DNA from: Vibrio maerlii
GTDB lineage: Bacteria > Pseudomonadota > Gammaproteobacteria > Enterobacterales > Vibrionaceae
Length of the DNA: 64,000 nt
NCBI RefSeq assembly: GCF_003415655.1
Contig: NZ_QRHC01000009.1
Coordinates: 124,001-188,000, forward strand
Reading direction: 5' to 3'
This document shows, in pieces, positions 27,452 to 36,926 of the stretch. The position numbers and the translations under genes are program-made. Numbering within the stretch: position 1 is the first letter of the stretch; every line of letters begins with the position of its first letter. The notes below the pieces were generated by a model, which saw nothing but the letters and a program-made list of their open reading frames with translations, ran no database searches and was not told where the DNA came from.

Positions 27452-30058
27452 CTATGCTTCGAGAGCTTTTGACACCTTTTCAAATAGATCTTTTGCCAAG
27501 TTATCCAAGCCTTGAAGTGCTTCAAGCTCTGCTTTGATCAACGACTTTCTTTGATCGTCGTACTTGGCCAACTTCAATAAAGGATCAATCAGACGAGATG
27601 CCACTTGTGGGTTTGAGTCATTCAGCGTCTGGAGGATCTCGCCAGCAAACTTATATCCCTCTCCCGAGCGATTATGAAAGTTAACAGGGTTCTGGTTGAG
27701 GAATGAGCCAATCAGATTACGAGTTCGGTTTGGATTTTTAAGGCTAAATGCTGGGTGATTCATACTCTCTTTGATCACTTCAAGTGCATTATCAGCCGGG
27801 TTAGAGCCTTGAAGGTTAAACCACTTATCCATGACCAAACCATCATGTTTCCACTTATCACTGTAATCTGCCATTAGATCTTCACGACATGCTAGCTGAG
27901 ATTGGTTAGCTGCCGACATTGCAGCAATAGTATCAGTCATGTTGTTTGCATGTTGGTACTGAGCTTTGACCAGTTCATTGCCCTGCTCAGTTTTCGCTAG
28001 GAATCCCAGACACGTATTGCGCAGAGCGCGGCGACCTATCGAATCATGATCAATTTTGTATTCAACTTGTTTTAATGAATGGTAGGTTGCACTCAATTCA
28101 TCTTCTAGCTCTGATGCCAAGATTGACTTAATACCACCAAGTACTTTAGCTACAGCGTCTACATCAACAATGTCGTACCAACCAGACACTTCGTTGTGGC
28201 TTGGAAGCGAGAGCATCTCCGCAATGAATGCTGGCTCTAAAGAAGAGTCAAGCAAAGCACCACGGAATGCGTCAATCACTTGCTCACTAAGCGAAACATT
28301 CTCACCACTTTGGACTTTAGTGACATTGTCACGAATGTATTTAGCAAGAAGCATTTGACCTGCATCCCAACGCGCAAAGTCGTTGCGCGCATGCGTCATC
28401 AAGAATACCAGCTCTTCATCACTGTAATCGTAATGCAGTTTAACGGGCGCTGAAAATTCTCTTAACAGTGAAGGTACTGGTTTCTCAGCAACATCATCAA
28501 ACACAAAAGTCTGCTCAGCGTCAGTAACATTAAGTACATTTGCAACAGGCTCACCATTTGATGTCAGACCGACAACCCCTCCTTTTGAATCATAAAGTTC
28601 AATATCAAAAGGAATGTGTAGCGGTTGTTTCTCGCTTTGCTCTTGTGTCGCAGGTGTCACTTGTTTAATCGTTAAGCTGAATTGTTTCGTTGCTTCATGG
28701 TATTCACTTGTCACTGTCAATTCAGGCGTGCCTGATTGGCTGTACCAAAGGCGGAACTGAGTCAGGTCAACGCCAGAAGCGTCTTCCATAGCTGAGACGA
28801 AGTTTTCACACGTTGCCGCCGTTCCATCATGACGTTCAAAGTAAAGTTTCATGCCTGCTTGGAAGCCTTCTTCACCAAGCAATGTATGCATCATACGAAT
28901 CACTTCGCTGCCTTTTTCGTAAACAGTCAGAGTGTAGAAGTTATTCATCTCGATAACTTTATCAGGGCGAATCGGATGAGACATTGGGCTAGCATCTTCT
29001 GCAAACTGAGGGCCACGAATGATGCGAACGTTGTTGATACGATTAACCGCTCGAGAACCAAGATCAGAAGAGAACTCTTGATCACGGAAAACCGTTAAAC
29101 CTTCTTTCAAGCTCAATTGAAACCAATCTCGACAGGTCACTCTGTTACCAGTCCAGTTATGGAAATACTCGTGACCAATTACTGCTTCAATACCCAGGTA
29201 ATCCGTATCCGTCGCTGTTTGGTCATTCGCTAGAACAAACTTAGAGTTAAAGATGTTGAGACCTTTGTTCTCCATGGCTCCCATGTTGAAGAAATCAACC
29301 GCGACTATCATGTAAATATCTAGGTCATACTCCAAACCGAAACGCTCTTCATCCCACTTCATTGAGTTGATGAGTGACGTCATTGCATGAGGGGCACGGT
29401 CAAGATTGCCTTTATCTACAAATATTTCCAGAGCAACATCACGACCCGATTGTGTTTTATAGCTGTCGCGAAGGACATCGAAATCACCTGCGACAAGAGC
29501 AAATAGATAGGCCGGTTTCGGATGCGGATCTTGCCACTTCACCCAGTGACGGCCATCATCAGCCTTGCCTTCTTCAATGCGATTACCATTACTTAGTAGA
29601 AACGGATACACTTTTTCATCTGCAATAACGGTCGTCGTAAACTTGGCTAAAACATCAGGACGGTCCATGTAGTAAGTGATGCGGCGGAAACCTTCAGCCT
29701 CACACTGTGTGCAGAACGCTCCACCTGACTTATACAGACCTTCTAATGCGGTATTTCCTTCTGGGTCAATCTCTGTAACGATAACCAGTTCAAAGCTTTC
29801 AGGCAGTGATTGAAGTCTAAGACCACCTTCTTCTTCAGCGTATTCAGACCAAGCTGTGTCATTAACAGACACTGATACCAACTTTAGCCCTTCTCCATCT
29901 AACCAAAGCTCATCGCTGTCACCTGCCTGATTAACTTTTGACACAGCAGTTACGATCGTTGCGTTATCATGTAGATCAAAAGTCAGGTCGATGTCCGAGA
30001 TTAGATGAGTTGGAGATTGGTAATCTTTGCGGTATTTCGCGAGAGGTTGAGTTGCCAT
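27452..30058 (-). CDS. pepN: PepN, aminopeptidase N
   Basis: An 868-residue M1-family zinc metallopeptidase with broad N-terminal specificity. The exopeptidase motif GAMEN and the zinc motif HEYFH with the distant glutamate (IGHEYFHNWTGNRVTCRDWFQLSLKEG) are visible. Length and C-terminal helical domain match E. coli PepN. The gene contains an exact matS site at 28320. Confidence 0.97.
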   Translation of the reverse strand: MATQPLAKYRKDYQSPTHLISDIDLTFDLHDNATIVTAVSKVNQAGDSDELWLDGEGLKLVSVSVNDTAWSEYAEEEGGLRLQSLPESFELVIVTEIDPEGNTALEGLYKSGGAFCTQCEAEGFRRITYYMDRPDVLAKFTTTVIADEKVYPFLLSNGNRIEEGKADDGRHWVKWQDPHPKPAYLFALVAGDFDVLRDSYKTQSGRDVALEIFVDKGNLDRAPHAMTSLINSMKWDEERFGLEYDLDIYMIVAVDFFNMGAMENKGLNIFNSKFVLANDQTATDTDYLGIEAVIGHEYFHNWTGNRVTCRDWFQLSLKEGLTVFRDQEFSSDLGSRAVNRINNVRIIRGPQFAEDASPMSHPIRPDKVIEMNNFYTLTVYEKGSEVIRMMHTLLGEEGFQAGMKLYFERHDGTAATCENFVSAMEDASGVDLTQFRLWYSQSGTPELTVTSEYHEATKQFSLTIKQVTPATQEQSEKQPLHIPFDIELYDSKGGVVGLTSNGEPVANVLNVTDAEQTFVFDDVAEKPVPSLLREFSAPVKLHYDYSDEELVFLMTHARNDFARWDAGQMLLAKYIRDNVTKVQSGENVSLSEQVIDAFRGALLDSSLEPAFIAEMLSLPSHNEVSGWYDIVDVDAVAKVLGGIKSILASELEDELSATYHSLKQVEYKIDHDSIGRRALRNTCLGFLAKTEQGNELVKAQYQHANNMTDTIAAMSAANQSQLACREDLMADYSDKWKHDGLVMDKWFNLQGSNPADNALEVIKESMNHPAFSLKNPNRTRNLIGSFLNQNPVNFHNRSGEGYKFAGEILQTLNDSNPQVASRLIDPLLKLAKYDDQRKSLIKAELEALQGLDNLAKDLFEKVSKALEA
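28320..28332. other. matS site (MatP binding)
   Basis: GTGACATTGTCAC, an exact match to GTGACRNYGTCAC, identical to the copies at 18675 and 50036. It lies in the pepN coding region. Confidence 0.88.
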
Positions 30059-30140
30059 TATGAATCCTTATCGGGCAAATGCCATTTATTACTAATAGAA
30101 GTGTTTTACGTCTACAAACAAAATAAAACAAGTGATTTAC

Positions 30141-30175
30141 AAAAAAAACGAGGCATATATGACTATGCCTCGTTT
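30141..30175 (-). terminator. Terminator of the 30210 gene
   Basis: Stem AAACGAGGCATA/TATGCCTCGTTT with a six-base loop and eight T on the minus strand. Confidence 0.88.
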
Positions 30176-30209
30176 AACTGCTAGATTTATCGCCACACGC
30201 GAATTAGGG

Positions 30210-30881
30210 TCAACGAACTCTCGCAAGTTCCGCGTACATATCTTCGCCTTTAAGCGTTAACTTATCTTGGTCTAAAGTATAACGTGTGTCTTGCTCTCCA
30301 TCCTCATACAGAAGCACCAATTGATCTCCTTCAAGGTAGTAGACACCGCGATGAACCGATTCAGAACCTTTATCGGATGAAGCTCGGAACAAGAAGACAA
30401 AATCAGGTTGGAGAATCAAGTCGAGCTTGCTGACGCTACTCGCAAGTAGGTTTGAACCACTCAAGAGCTTACTGGACCAAATGCCAGCAATTGCGTTGGG
30501 CAATGACTTAGTAAACACGACACCATTAAGTCTTAATCGATTATGGTTACCGTCGTATTCGTAGACTTGAGGTGAGTTTGAATGGAGACCGAGTATAATT
30601 TGGTCATCGCTTGCCGCATAAAAACCAACCCAGTGCTCTATCGAGTAATCTCGCTTTTGAATATCAATTTGAAATTCGTAATTACTACTCAGCGTTAGTT
30701 TGATCGCTCTAAAGTTTTCTTCTGAGCTCTCTGGGTTTGGATTAAGCAGGTACCAATCCCCAAGTAAAAATGGATTATCGAACTGGGTTAAATCAGCTTC
30801 GTTCTTTTCTTGCTGTGCAGTAGCTTGCGCAACAGCAACGCAAGAAAACAGTAATCCAATTATTAGTATAATTCTTCTCAT
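30210..30881 (-). CDS. Conserved hypothetical secreted protein
   Basis: A 223-residue protein with a signal peptide (MRRIILIIGLLFSCVAVAQA) and a beta-rich mature part. Two internal halves both describe a 'GDWYLL.../GIWSSKLL...' start followed by strands, which suggests a repeated lipocalin-like small domain. No family is recognised with confidence. The start is the ATG at 30879-30881, preceded by AGAGGGGG; the frame is open 11 codons further upstream. It lies between pepN and the broken prc. Confidence 0.65.
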   Translation of the reverse strand: MRRIILIIGLLFSCVAVAQATAQQEKNEADLTQFDNPFLLGDWYLLNPNPESSEENFRAIKLTLSSNYEFQIDIQKRDYSIEHWVGFYAASDDQIILGLHSNSPQVYEYDGNHNRLRLNGVVFTKSLPNAIAGIWSSKLLSGSNLLASSVSKLDLILQPDFVFLFRASSDKGSESVHRGVYYLEGDQLVLLYEDGEQDTRYTLDQDKLTLKGEDMYAELARVR

Positions 30882-30965
30882 AGCGGCCCCCTCTGTTTCT
30901 TTAAGCGTAGGCACACTTGTACGAAGATGCGAAAAATTTGATCTAAATCACGTAATTATTTCGCA

Positions 30966-30995
30966 TAAAAAAAGTGAGCATTACGCTCACTTTTT
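30966..30995 (-). terminator. Terminator of prc
   Basis: Stem AAAAAGTGAGC/GCTCACTTTTT with a five-base loop and a T tract on the minus strand, just after the prc stop codon. Confidence 0.88.
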
Positions 30996-31016
30996 GGTTT
31001 AAGGTTGTAGAACATA

Positions 31017-31949
31017 CTATTTGTTTAGTATATCGACCATAATTGCTACCGATTCATCGAGATAAGCATCTGGAGCTTCATAATCTTTCGGAATGTCGTC
31101 TAGCGTCTCAAATGCTTTTTCACCTAACGTTTTTTGACGTTGGTTCACACGAGCAAGTCGCTTCGAATCAGCCTCATCAGCTTCTTTCTTACGAATTTTC
31201 TCGTTCAAGGACAAAGTATTCTTGTCTTTGTTGGCATTGTACTCTTCGATATCTTCTTGAATGAAACCAAACTCTTGGTCTTTAGCAATACGCTCTAGGT
31301 GTTGCTTGGTCAGCAATTGCACTAGATCCGAAGGATCACCAAGCACTTCGTACTTCGCTTTGTCGATACTATCCCAAGGTAATGCGTTATCTTCCACACT
31401 TTCACCTGTTTCTTCAGGGTTCACTGCCGTTGGATAAGCAATATCTGGAACAACACCTTTATGCTGAGTACTACCACCATCGATTCGATAGAATTTTTGA
31501 ATGGTGTACTGAACATAGCCAAGCTCTTTATCGAATAAATCATAGATATGGTTCAGTGAACGGTGTTGTTGCACAGTACCTTTACCGAATGAGTTCTCGC
31601 CCAACACAATAGCACGGCCGTAATCTTGCAAGGCTGCTGCAAAGATCTCAGATGCGGATGCACTGTATCGATTGATCAATACTGTCACTGGGCCTTCGTA
31701 GCTGATCTTACCGTCGGTGTCTGCGTTGACATTCACTCGACCGTAACTATCACGAACTTGAACGACTGGTCCGCTCTCGATAAACAATCCAGATAACGAG
31801 GTAGCTTCCGTCAGTGCACCACCACCGTTATTACGTAGATCGACAATAATGCCTTCAACACCATCAGCTTTCAGTTCTGTGATCAGTTTGTCGGTGTCTT
31901 TTGAAAGGCCGACGTAGAAGCTCGGTACTTCAAGAACACCATGTGGTTT
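31017..31949 (-). pseudogene. prc: prc (tail-specific protease), 5'-truncated
   Basis: The C-terminal part of the periplasmic tail-specific protease Prc/Tsp. Coding similarity runs from KPHGVLEVPSFYVGL at about 31949 down to the stop at 31017, roughly 310 residues of a protein normally near 660-680. The catalytic block YSASASEIFAAALQDYG (serine) and the lysine in ENSFGKGTVQQ are kept. The signal peptide, N-terminal helices and PDZ domain are missing. The frame meets a stop just upstream of the break (TAA in frame near 31953-31955). The break abuts a 5'-truncated ABC exporter in head-to-head orientation. An internal ATG at 31785 could start a 256-residue fragment, but it would have no export signal. 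Confidence 0.88.
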
Positions 31950-32822
31950 ATGTTAACCCCAGTTCAAGAACTGCTTAGCATTCAATTCTCATGGTACAGC
32001 GCCAAAGCTGCCCTTAATCGTATCAATGACCTACTAGCATTAGAGGAAGAACAACGACCACAAAGCAATGTGAATCCATTCAGCCAAGAGCATGAAGTCG
32101 ACATCAATATTGAGAACGTAGATTTTTCCTACAACGAGGAAGTACAAGTGCTCAATCGACTTAATGTTCACATACCTGCTGGTAAAAAGGTCGCATTAGT
32201 GGGAGCCAGCGGTGGTGGTAAATCAACCTTAATCCAATTGTTGATTGGTGTTTATCGCCCCAACTCGGGCACGATAAAATTTAATGGTTATGACACTGAA
32301 GAGATAGGTTTTGAAATAATCCGCAATGAAATAGCTGTTGTATTACAGCAACCTATACTCTTTAATGACACATTGAGGCATAATCTGACACTTGGTACAG
32401 ATTACAACGATGAGCAATTATGGAATGCGCTCGAAGTTGCACAGTTGCAAGATGTCATCAAGCAGCTTACCGAGGGATTAGAGACTCAGGTGGGCCGTAA
32501 CGGCATTCGACTTTCAGGGGGTCAACGCCAGCGTCTGGCTATAGCTCGTATGGTGTTAAGCGATCCTAAGTTTGTCATATTAGATGAAGCGACATCGGCA
32601 CTGGATACATCAACCGAGGCTGCACTCCACTTAGCACTGAATAAGTTCTTGAACGGCAGAACCACACTTATCGTCGCTCATAGACTATCAGCGGTAAAAC
32701 AAGCAGACCTTATATATGTACTGGAAGATGGTCAGGTATCGCAAAGCGGCACCCATGTAGAACTCGTAGAACAAGATGGTTTATACCAAACTTTATATGG
32801 AAATATTCAATCGACAGCCTAA
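31941..32822 (+). pseudogene. ABC exporter (permease-ATPase), 5'-truncated
   Basis: The C-terminal 293 residues of a half-transporter. They begin inside the last membrane helices (MWFMLTPVQELLSIQFSWYSAKAALNRI) and continue through a complete nucleotide-binding domain: Walker A GASGGGKST, signature LSGGQRQR, Walker B KFVILDEATSALD, and the histidine switch IVAHRL. About 300 residues of the transmembrane domain are missing. The break lies at the prc break at 31941-31949. The remainder could be translated from the ATG at 31941, but it has no ribosome site or membrane domain. The former promoter is gone, which may affect letA-letB downstream. Confidence 0.85.
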
Positions 32823-32847
32823 TTTAAGTGACAGGGTGACATAACTT

Positions 32848-34164
32848 ATGTGTTCAAGTCAGTCTGCCCTGTCTATACCGCAAAGCGCACCCAAAGCGGT
32901 GCGTCTTTGTCAGGGTTGCGACCTTGCCATCGAACCCCATAAACTTCCCAAGGGTCAAAGCGCGTTTTGCCCTCGCTGTAACCTACAGCTCTATAAAGGT
33001 GGAACGCCCTCTCTTGGCGGCAATTTAGCATTGGCGATTACTTGCCTACTGCTTTTTGTTCCGTCTCACTTTTTCCCTTTTATTACTATTCGCTTGTTTG
33101 GTGTGATGATACCCGCCACTCTACCTTCTGGTACTTTTACCCTAATAAGCGAAGGTTTTGTTTGGTTGGGGCTACTGATTTTATTTTGTAGCTCTATTGC
33201 TCCTTTACTTGTCAGCTTAGGCGTGATTTTAATCCACCTCAGTCAACGATTTCGTTGGCTCAAAACATTCCGATTTACCGTTCAGTCTATTCAGTATTTA
33301 AAGCACTGGATGATGCTAGACGTGTTTTTGGTGAGTTTGGGGGTTTCTTGCTTCAAGCTTCAAGACTATGCCGACATCTATATGAACGTCGGGCTAATTG
33401 GTATTGTCGCACTACAAATTTTCTCACTTATTCTCATTGCTCGCTTCAGCGCGCGTCGCTATTGGGATCTGTGGCAGCCTGCAAAAACCACGAAGTTTAA
33501 AAGTTACGAAGTACACTGTGGTCATTGCCATTTGTCACAGCCTGAGGGTGAAAAATGTGTGCGCTGTGAGGCCAAGCTATCTCGCCGTAAGAAAAATTCA
33601 ATTCAGAAAACGTGGGCATACTTGATCGCCTCATCCGTGTGTATCATTCCCGCGAACGTTATCCCAATTTCAGTGCTTATTACCAATGGTCAAAGGTTGG
33701 AAGATACGATTTTTTCTGGAGTCGCTTCTTTGGTGGTCAGCGATATGCTGGGTATCGCCATTATTATCTTCGTTGCTAGTATCGTGGTTCCCGTAGCAAA
33801 GATTCTCGGACTCATGTACTTACTACTAGCCATTCAATTTAAGCGACGCGTGTACCACAAACAACGCATGATTATTTACTACGTCGTTAAGTGGGTAGGA
33901 AAATGGTCTGTAATGGATTTGTTTGTAATCTCGATAATGATGACCCTGCTCGACCGCGGTCAAATACTCGATTTTACACCGGGTTATGGTGCCGTCTTCT
34001 TCGGCATTGTAGTTGTACTCACTATGCTTGCAGCAGACAGTTTTGATCCCAGGCTCATTTGGGACAACCTTAATGACAAAGAACCAGAAAAGGCAAACAC
34101 AGCAGCGTCCGCGCAATCTAGGCACTCTGCCCAAGCAGTTCAATCGCATTCATCATCTGATTAG
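32848..34164 (+). CDS. letA: LetA (YebS/PqiA family) membrane protein
   Basis: A 438-residue inner-membrane protein with two PqiA domains, each with four helices, and two zinc-ribbon-like cytoplasmic motifs (CQGCDLAIEPHKLPKGQSAFCPRC near residue 20 and CGHCHLSQPEGEKCVRC near residue 230). LetA works with the MCE tunnel protein LetB to move phospholipids across the envelope. It follows the ABC fragment by 25 bases and precedes letB by 17. The pair before rsmF is the E. coli yebS-yebT-rsmF order. Confidence 0.9.
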   Translation: MCSSQSALSIPQSAPKAVRLCQGCDLAIEPHKLPKGQSAFCPRCNLQLYKGGTPSLGGNLALAITCLLLFVPSHFFPFITIRLFGVMIPATLPSGTFTLISEGFVWLGLLILFCSSIAPLLVSLGVILIHLSQRFRWLKTFRFTVQSIQYLKHWMMLDVFLVSLGVSCFKLQDYADIYMNVGLIGIVALQIFSLILIARFSARRYWDLWQPAKTTKFKSYEVHCGHCHLSQPEGEKCVRCEAKLSRRKKNSIQKTWAYLIASSVCIIPANVIPISVLITNGQRLEDTIFSGVASLVVSDMLGIAIIIFVASIVVPVAKILGLMYLLLAIQFKRRVYHKQRMIIYYVVKWVGKWSVMDLFVISIMMTLLDRGQILDFTPGYGAVFFGIVVVLTMLAADSFDPRLIWDNLNDKEPEKANTAASAQSRHSAQAVQSHSSSD

Positions 34165-34181
34165 ATAAGAGTTAACGTTTC

Positions 34182-36806
34182 ATGGATAAACAGGCACACT
34201 CACCCAAGGTTAAGCGCGATATCGGTATATCACCTTTATGGATATTACCGTTACTGACCATCGTTTTAGCTGGTTGGCTGGTTGTAAAAACAATGAATGA
34301 ATCTGGACAACGGATTCAGATATACTTTTCAGATGCGGCTGGTCTGATTGCTGGTCGTACGACCATTCGCTACCAAGGCTTGGAAGTTGGTATGGTGCGT
34401 GATATCAATCTCTCCGAAGACCTGTCTAACATCTACGTAAGCGCGGACATCTACCCTGAAGCAGCTAAACTACTCGGTGAACACACCCGCTTTTGGTTGG
34501 TAAAACCGACAGCGAGCCTATCTGGTATTTCGGGGTTAGATGCGCTTGTATCAGGTAACTACATTGCAATTTTACCTGACGATGATTTTGAATCTGCAAA
34601 ACCGAAATTAAAATACTACGCGTTGGATGCTAGCCCTGCTGATCTAACACCAAAAGAAGGTTTGAACATTGAACTAGTGTCTAAAGACCTAGGCTCAATC
34701 TCAATTGGTTCAACCATTTTTTATAAAAAGATTCCAATTGGAGAAGTGTACAACTATAAGCTCTCAGACTCTTCAGATTCCGTTATCATCAAAGCTTCGA
34801 TTCAAGATGAATATCGTCACATCATCAATAATAAAAGTCGTTTTTGGAATGTCAGCGGTATTGGCGCGCATGTTGGTTTTGAAGGCGTTGATATACGCTT
34901 AGAGAGCTTATCTGCTGTGCTTGGAGGTGCTATTGCTGTCGATTCACCGGAAGACGGTATCCAGCTAGAAGAAGGAAAGACATTCAAGCTTTACCCCGAT
35001 CTCAAGACTGCTGGTCGTGGTATTTCGGTACGTATTGAGCTTCCAGACGGCCACAAAGTCAGTGACAATGGTGCCCCAATTATGTTCCGTGGCCTAGAAA
35101 TCGGTCAGGTGACAAATATTGTTTTAAGTGAAGATAGAGAGCAGATAATTGCCTCTGCAGCCATTCAGCCGGTATTCAGCGACATGCTTACTCAGGGCAG
35201 CGAGTTTGTATTGGAAGAAGCGAAAGTCTCTCTTGCGGGTGTTGAAAACATATCTAACCTCCTCACCGGCAACTTCTTAACCTTGGTGCCCGGTGGAGGC
35301 GAAGCAGCACGTGAGTTCACCGCGATTCGTAAAGATCAATATAGCCAACAAGGTGGTCATGCAACAGTGATTAGACTTGTTTCTGACAACGCCTTTGGCA
35401 TGGTTCCTGAGACACCGGTACTCTATCGGGGCATTAACGTCGGTAGCATTACGGAAGTTGAACTAGAAGGTGAACAGGTCATTCTCCAAGTTCTTATAGA
35501 AAACCAATACCTGCATCTAGTTAAATCTAACACACGATTTTACGTCACCGGCAGTGCAACTGCATCACTTACAGAGTCGGGGCTGAGTGTCACTGTTCCT
35601 CCAGCGAAACAACTACTGTCCGGGTCAATTAGCTTTATGAGTGAGGGCTCTGAAAAGTTACAAGATGAATACACCTTGTTTGCGAATAAGTCCCTAGCTG
35701 AACTTGCAAAAACCAACCGCGCTGGGTTTAAACGTGTTCAGATCTATTCTACAGAGCTTCCTTCTATCTCTATTGGTAGTCCACTACTCTATCGAAATTT
35801 AGAAGTGGGTAGCATTGAGGACTTTTCTTTGGTTGATGGTGGCGTCATCATAAAAGCGAAAATCAATCAAAAGTACGCTTACCTTCTGACCAACCAAACG
35901 GTTTTCTGGAATCGCTCTGGTGTGGAAGTTGATGCCTCTCTAGCCGGCGTGTCGGTGAAAGCCGCGCCAATAAAAACCTTAATCCAAGGTGGTATCGCCT
36001 TTGACAACCTACCGGGCGTTGAAAACATGTTAGGCAATAAGTGGAAGCTTTACGAGAACTACCAAACCGCTCGTAAATACGGCAAAGAAGCCACCATCAT
36101 CACAATGTCTAACAATGCGATCAAACCAGGCACTGAGATTCGCTACCAAGGTGTTAAAGTAGGTGAAGTCAGTGTAGTGGTGCCAGATTTTCGTAACCAA
36201 CGTGCCATGCTAACCGTCCGTATTCTTCCAGAGTACGTAAACAATATTTTGCTGGATAAATCGGTATTTTGGTTGGTTGAACCAGAGCTTGGCTTATCAG
36301 GATTTAAAAACCTCGATTCTATTCTAAGCCAGTACATTCGCGTAGAGCCAAAAGGCACTACACCTTCATATAAGTTCAATCTCGCGAGCCAACCGACAGA
36401 GCGCAATGGTACAGAGTTTGTCTTGCAAAGTGTCTCGAAAGGATCCGTTGGTGTCGGTACCCCGATACTCTATCGAGAAATCGAAGTCGGTAAAGTAGAG
36501 TCAGTGGAACTGGGCAAACTCGCTGATCGCGTCATTACTCGTATTCGAGTTCATCCCGATTACGCCTACTTAGTTAGAAGTAATACCGTTTTCTGGAACG
36601 TGTCTGGGGTTGATGTCTCTATAGGCCTTACCGGAGCAAACATTAAAGCAGGTACTGTCGATAGCATACTTAAGGGAGGTATAACTTTTGCGACACCCGA
36701 AGATGCTACCTTACAAGACATTGCTACGGCGGGAACGACCTTTATTCTGCACAAAGAAGCCGACCCTAGTTGGAGTCAGTGGCGCACCGCAATTCCAAAA
36801 CCCTAG
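34182..36806 (+). CDS. letB: LetB (YebT), MCE-family lipid transport tunnel
   Basis: An 874-residue protein with one N-terminal membrane helix (about 18-38) and seven tandem MCE domains. Each begins with a variant of 'G-T-x-I-x-Y-(R/Q)-G-(I/L)-x-V-G-x-V' (for example RTTIRYQGLEVGMV, GAPIMFRGLEIGQV, GTPILYREIEVGKV). E. coli LetB has seven domains that stack into a tube spanning the periplasm. Domain count and length agree. It is cotranscribed with letA and followed by a terminator. Confidence 0.93.
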   Translation: MDKQAHSPKVKRDIGISPLWILPLLTIVLAGWLVVKTMNESGQRIQIYFSDAAGLIAGRTTIRYQGLEVGMVRDINLSEDLSNIYVSADIYPEAAKLLGEHTRFWLVKPTASLSGISGLDALVSGNYIAILPDDDFESAKPKLKYYALDASPADLTPKEGLNIELVSKDLGSISIGSTIFYKKIPIGEVYNYKLSDSSDSVIIKASIQDEYRHIINNKSRFWNVSGIGAHVGFEGVDIRLESLSAVLGGAIAVDSPEDGIQLEEGKTFKLYPDLKTAGRGISVRIELPDGHKVSDNGAPIMFRGLEIGQVTNIVLSEDREQIIASAAIQPVFSDMLTQGSEFVLEEAKVSLAGVENISNLLTGNFLTLVPGGGEAAREFTAIRKDQYSQQGGHATVIRLVSDNAFGMVPETPVLYRGINVGSITEVELEGEQVILQVLIENQYLHLVKSNTRFYVTGSATASLTESGLSVTVPPAKQLLSGSISFMSEGSEKLQDEYTLFANKSLAELAKTNRAGFKRVQIYSTELPSISIGSPLLYRNLEVGSIEDFSLVDGGVIIKAKINQKYAYLLTNQTVFWNRSGVEVDASLAGVSVKAAPIKTLIQGGIAFDNLPGVENMLGNKWKLYENYQTARKYGKEATIITMSNNAIKPGTEIRYQGVKVGEVSVVVPDFRNQRAMLTVRILPEYVNNILLDKSVFWLVEPELGLSGFKNLDSILSQYIRVEPKGTTPSYKFNLASQPTERNGTEFVLQSVSKGSVGVGTPILYREIEVGKVESVELGKLADRVITRIRVHPDYAYLVRSNTVFWNVSGVDVSIGLTGANIKAGTVDSILKGGITFATPEDATLQDIATAGTTFILHKEADPSWSQWRTAIPKP

Positions 36807-36837
36807 AGTCTGTTGACGAAAAATCAAATAACTCAAC

Positions 36838-36871
36838 AAAGAGCAGCATTTTCGCTGCTCTTTCTCTTTTT
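36838..36871 (+). terminator. Terminator of letAB
   Basis: Stem AAAGAGCAGC/GCTGCTCTTT with a six-base loop, followed by CTCTTTTT. It lies between letB and the rsmF start. Confidence 0.85.
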
Positions 36872-36926
36872 ACCCTCTTGTTTTTGCTTTACACTTCCCA
36901 GCAAATTCCTAATCCGAGTAATCCCT

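Noticed and set aside
31017..31787. Complete S41 protease gene starting at the internal ATG at 31785
   Set aside because: Prc similarity continues upstream to about 31949 and the fragment lacks signal peptide and PDZ domain, so it is a truncated gene.
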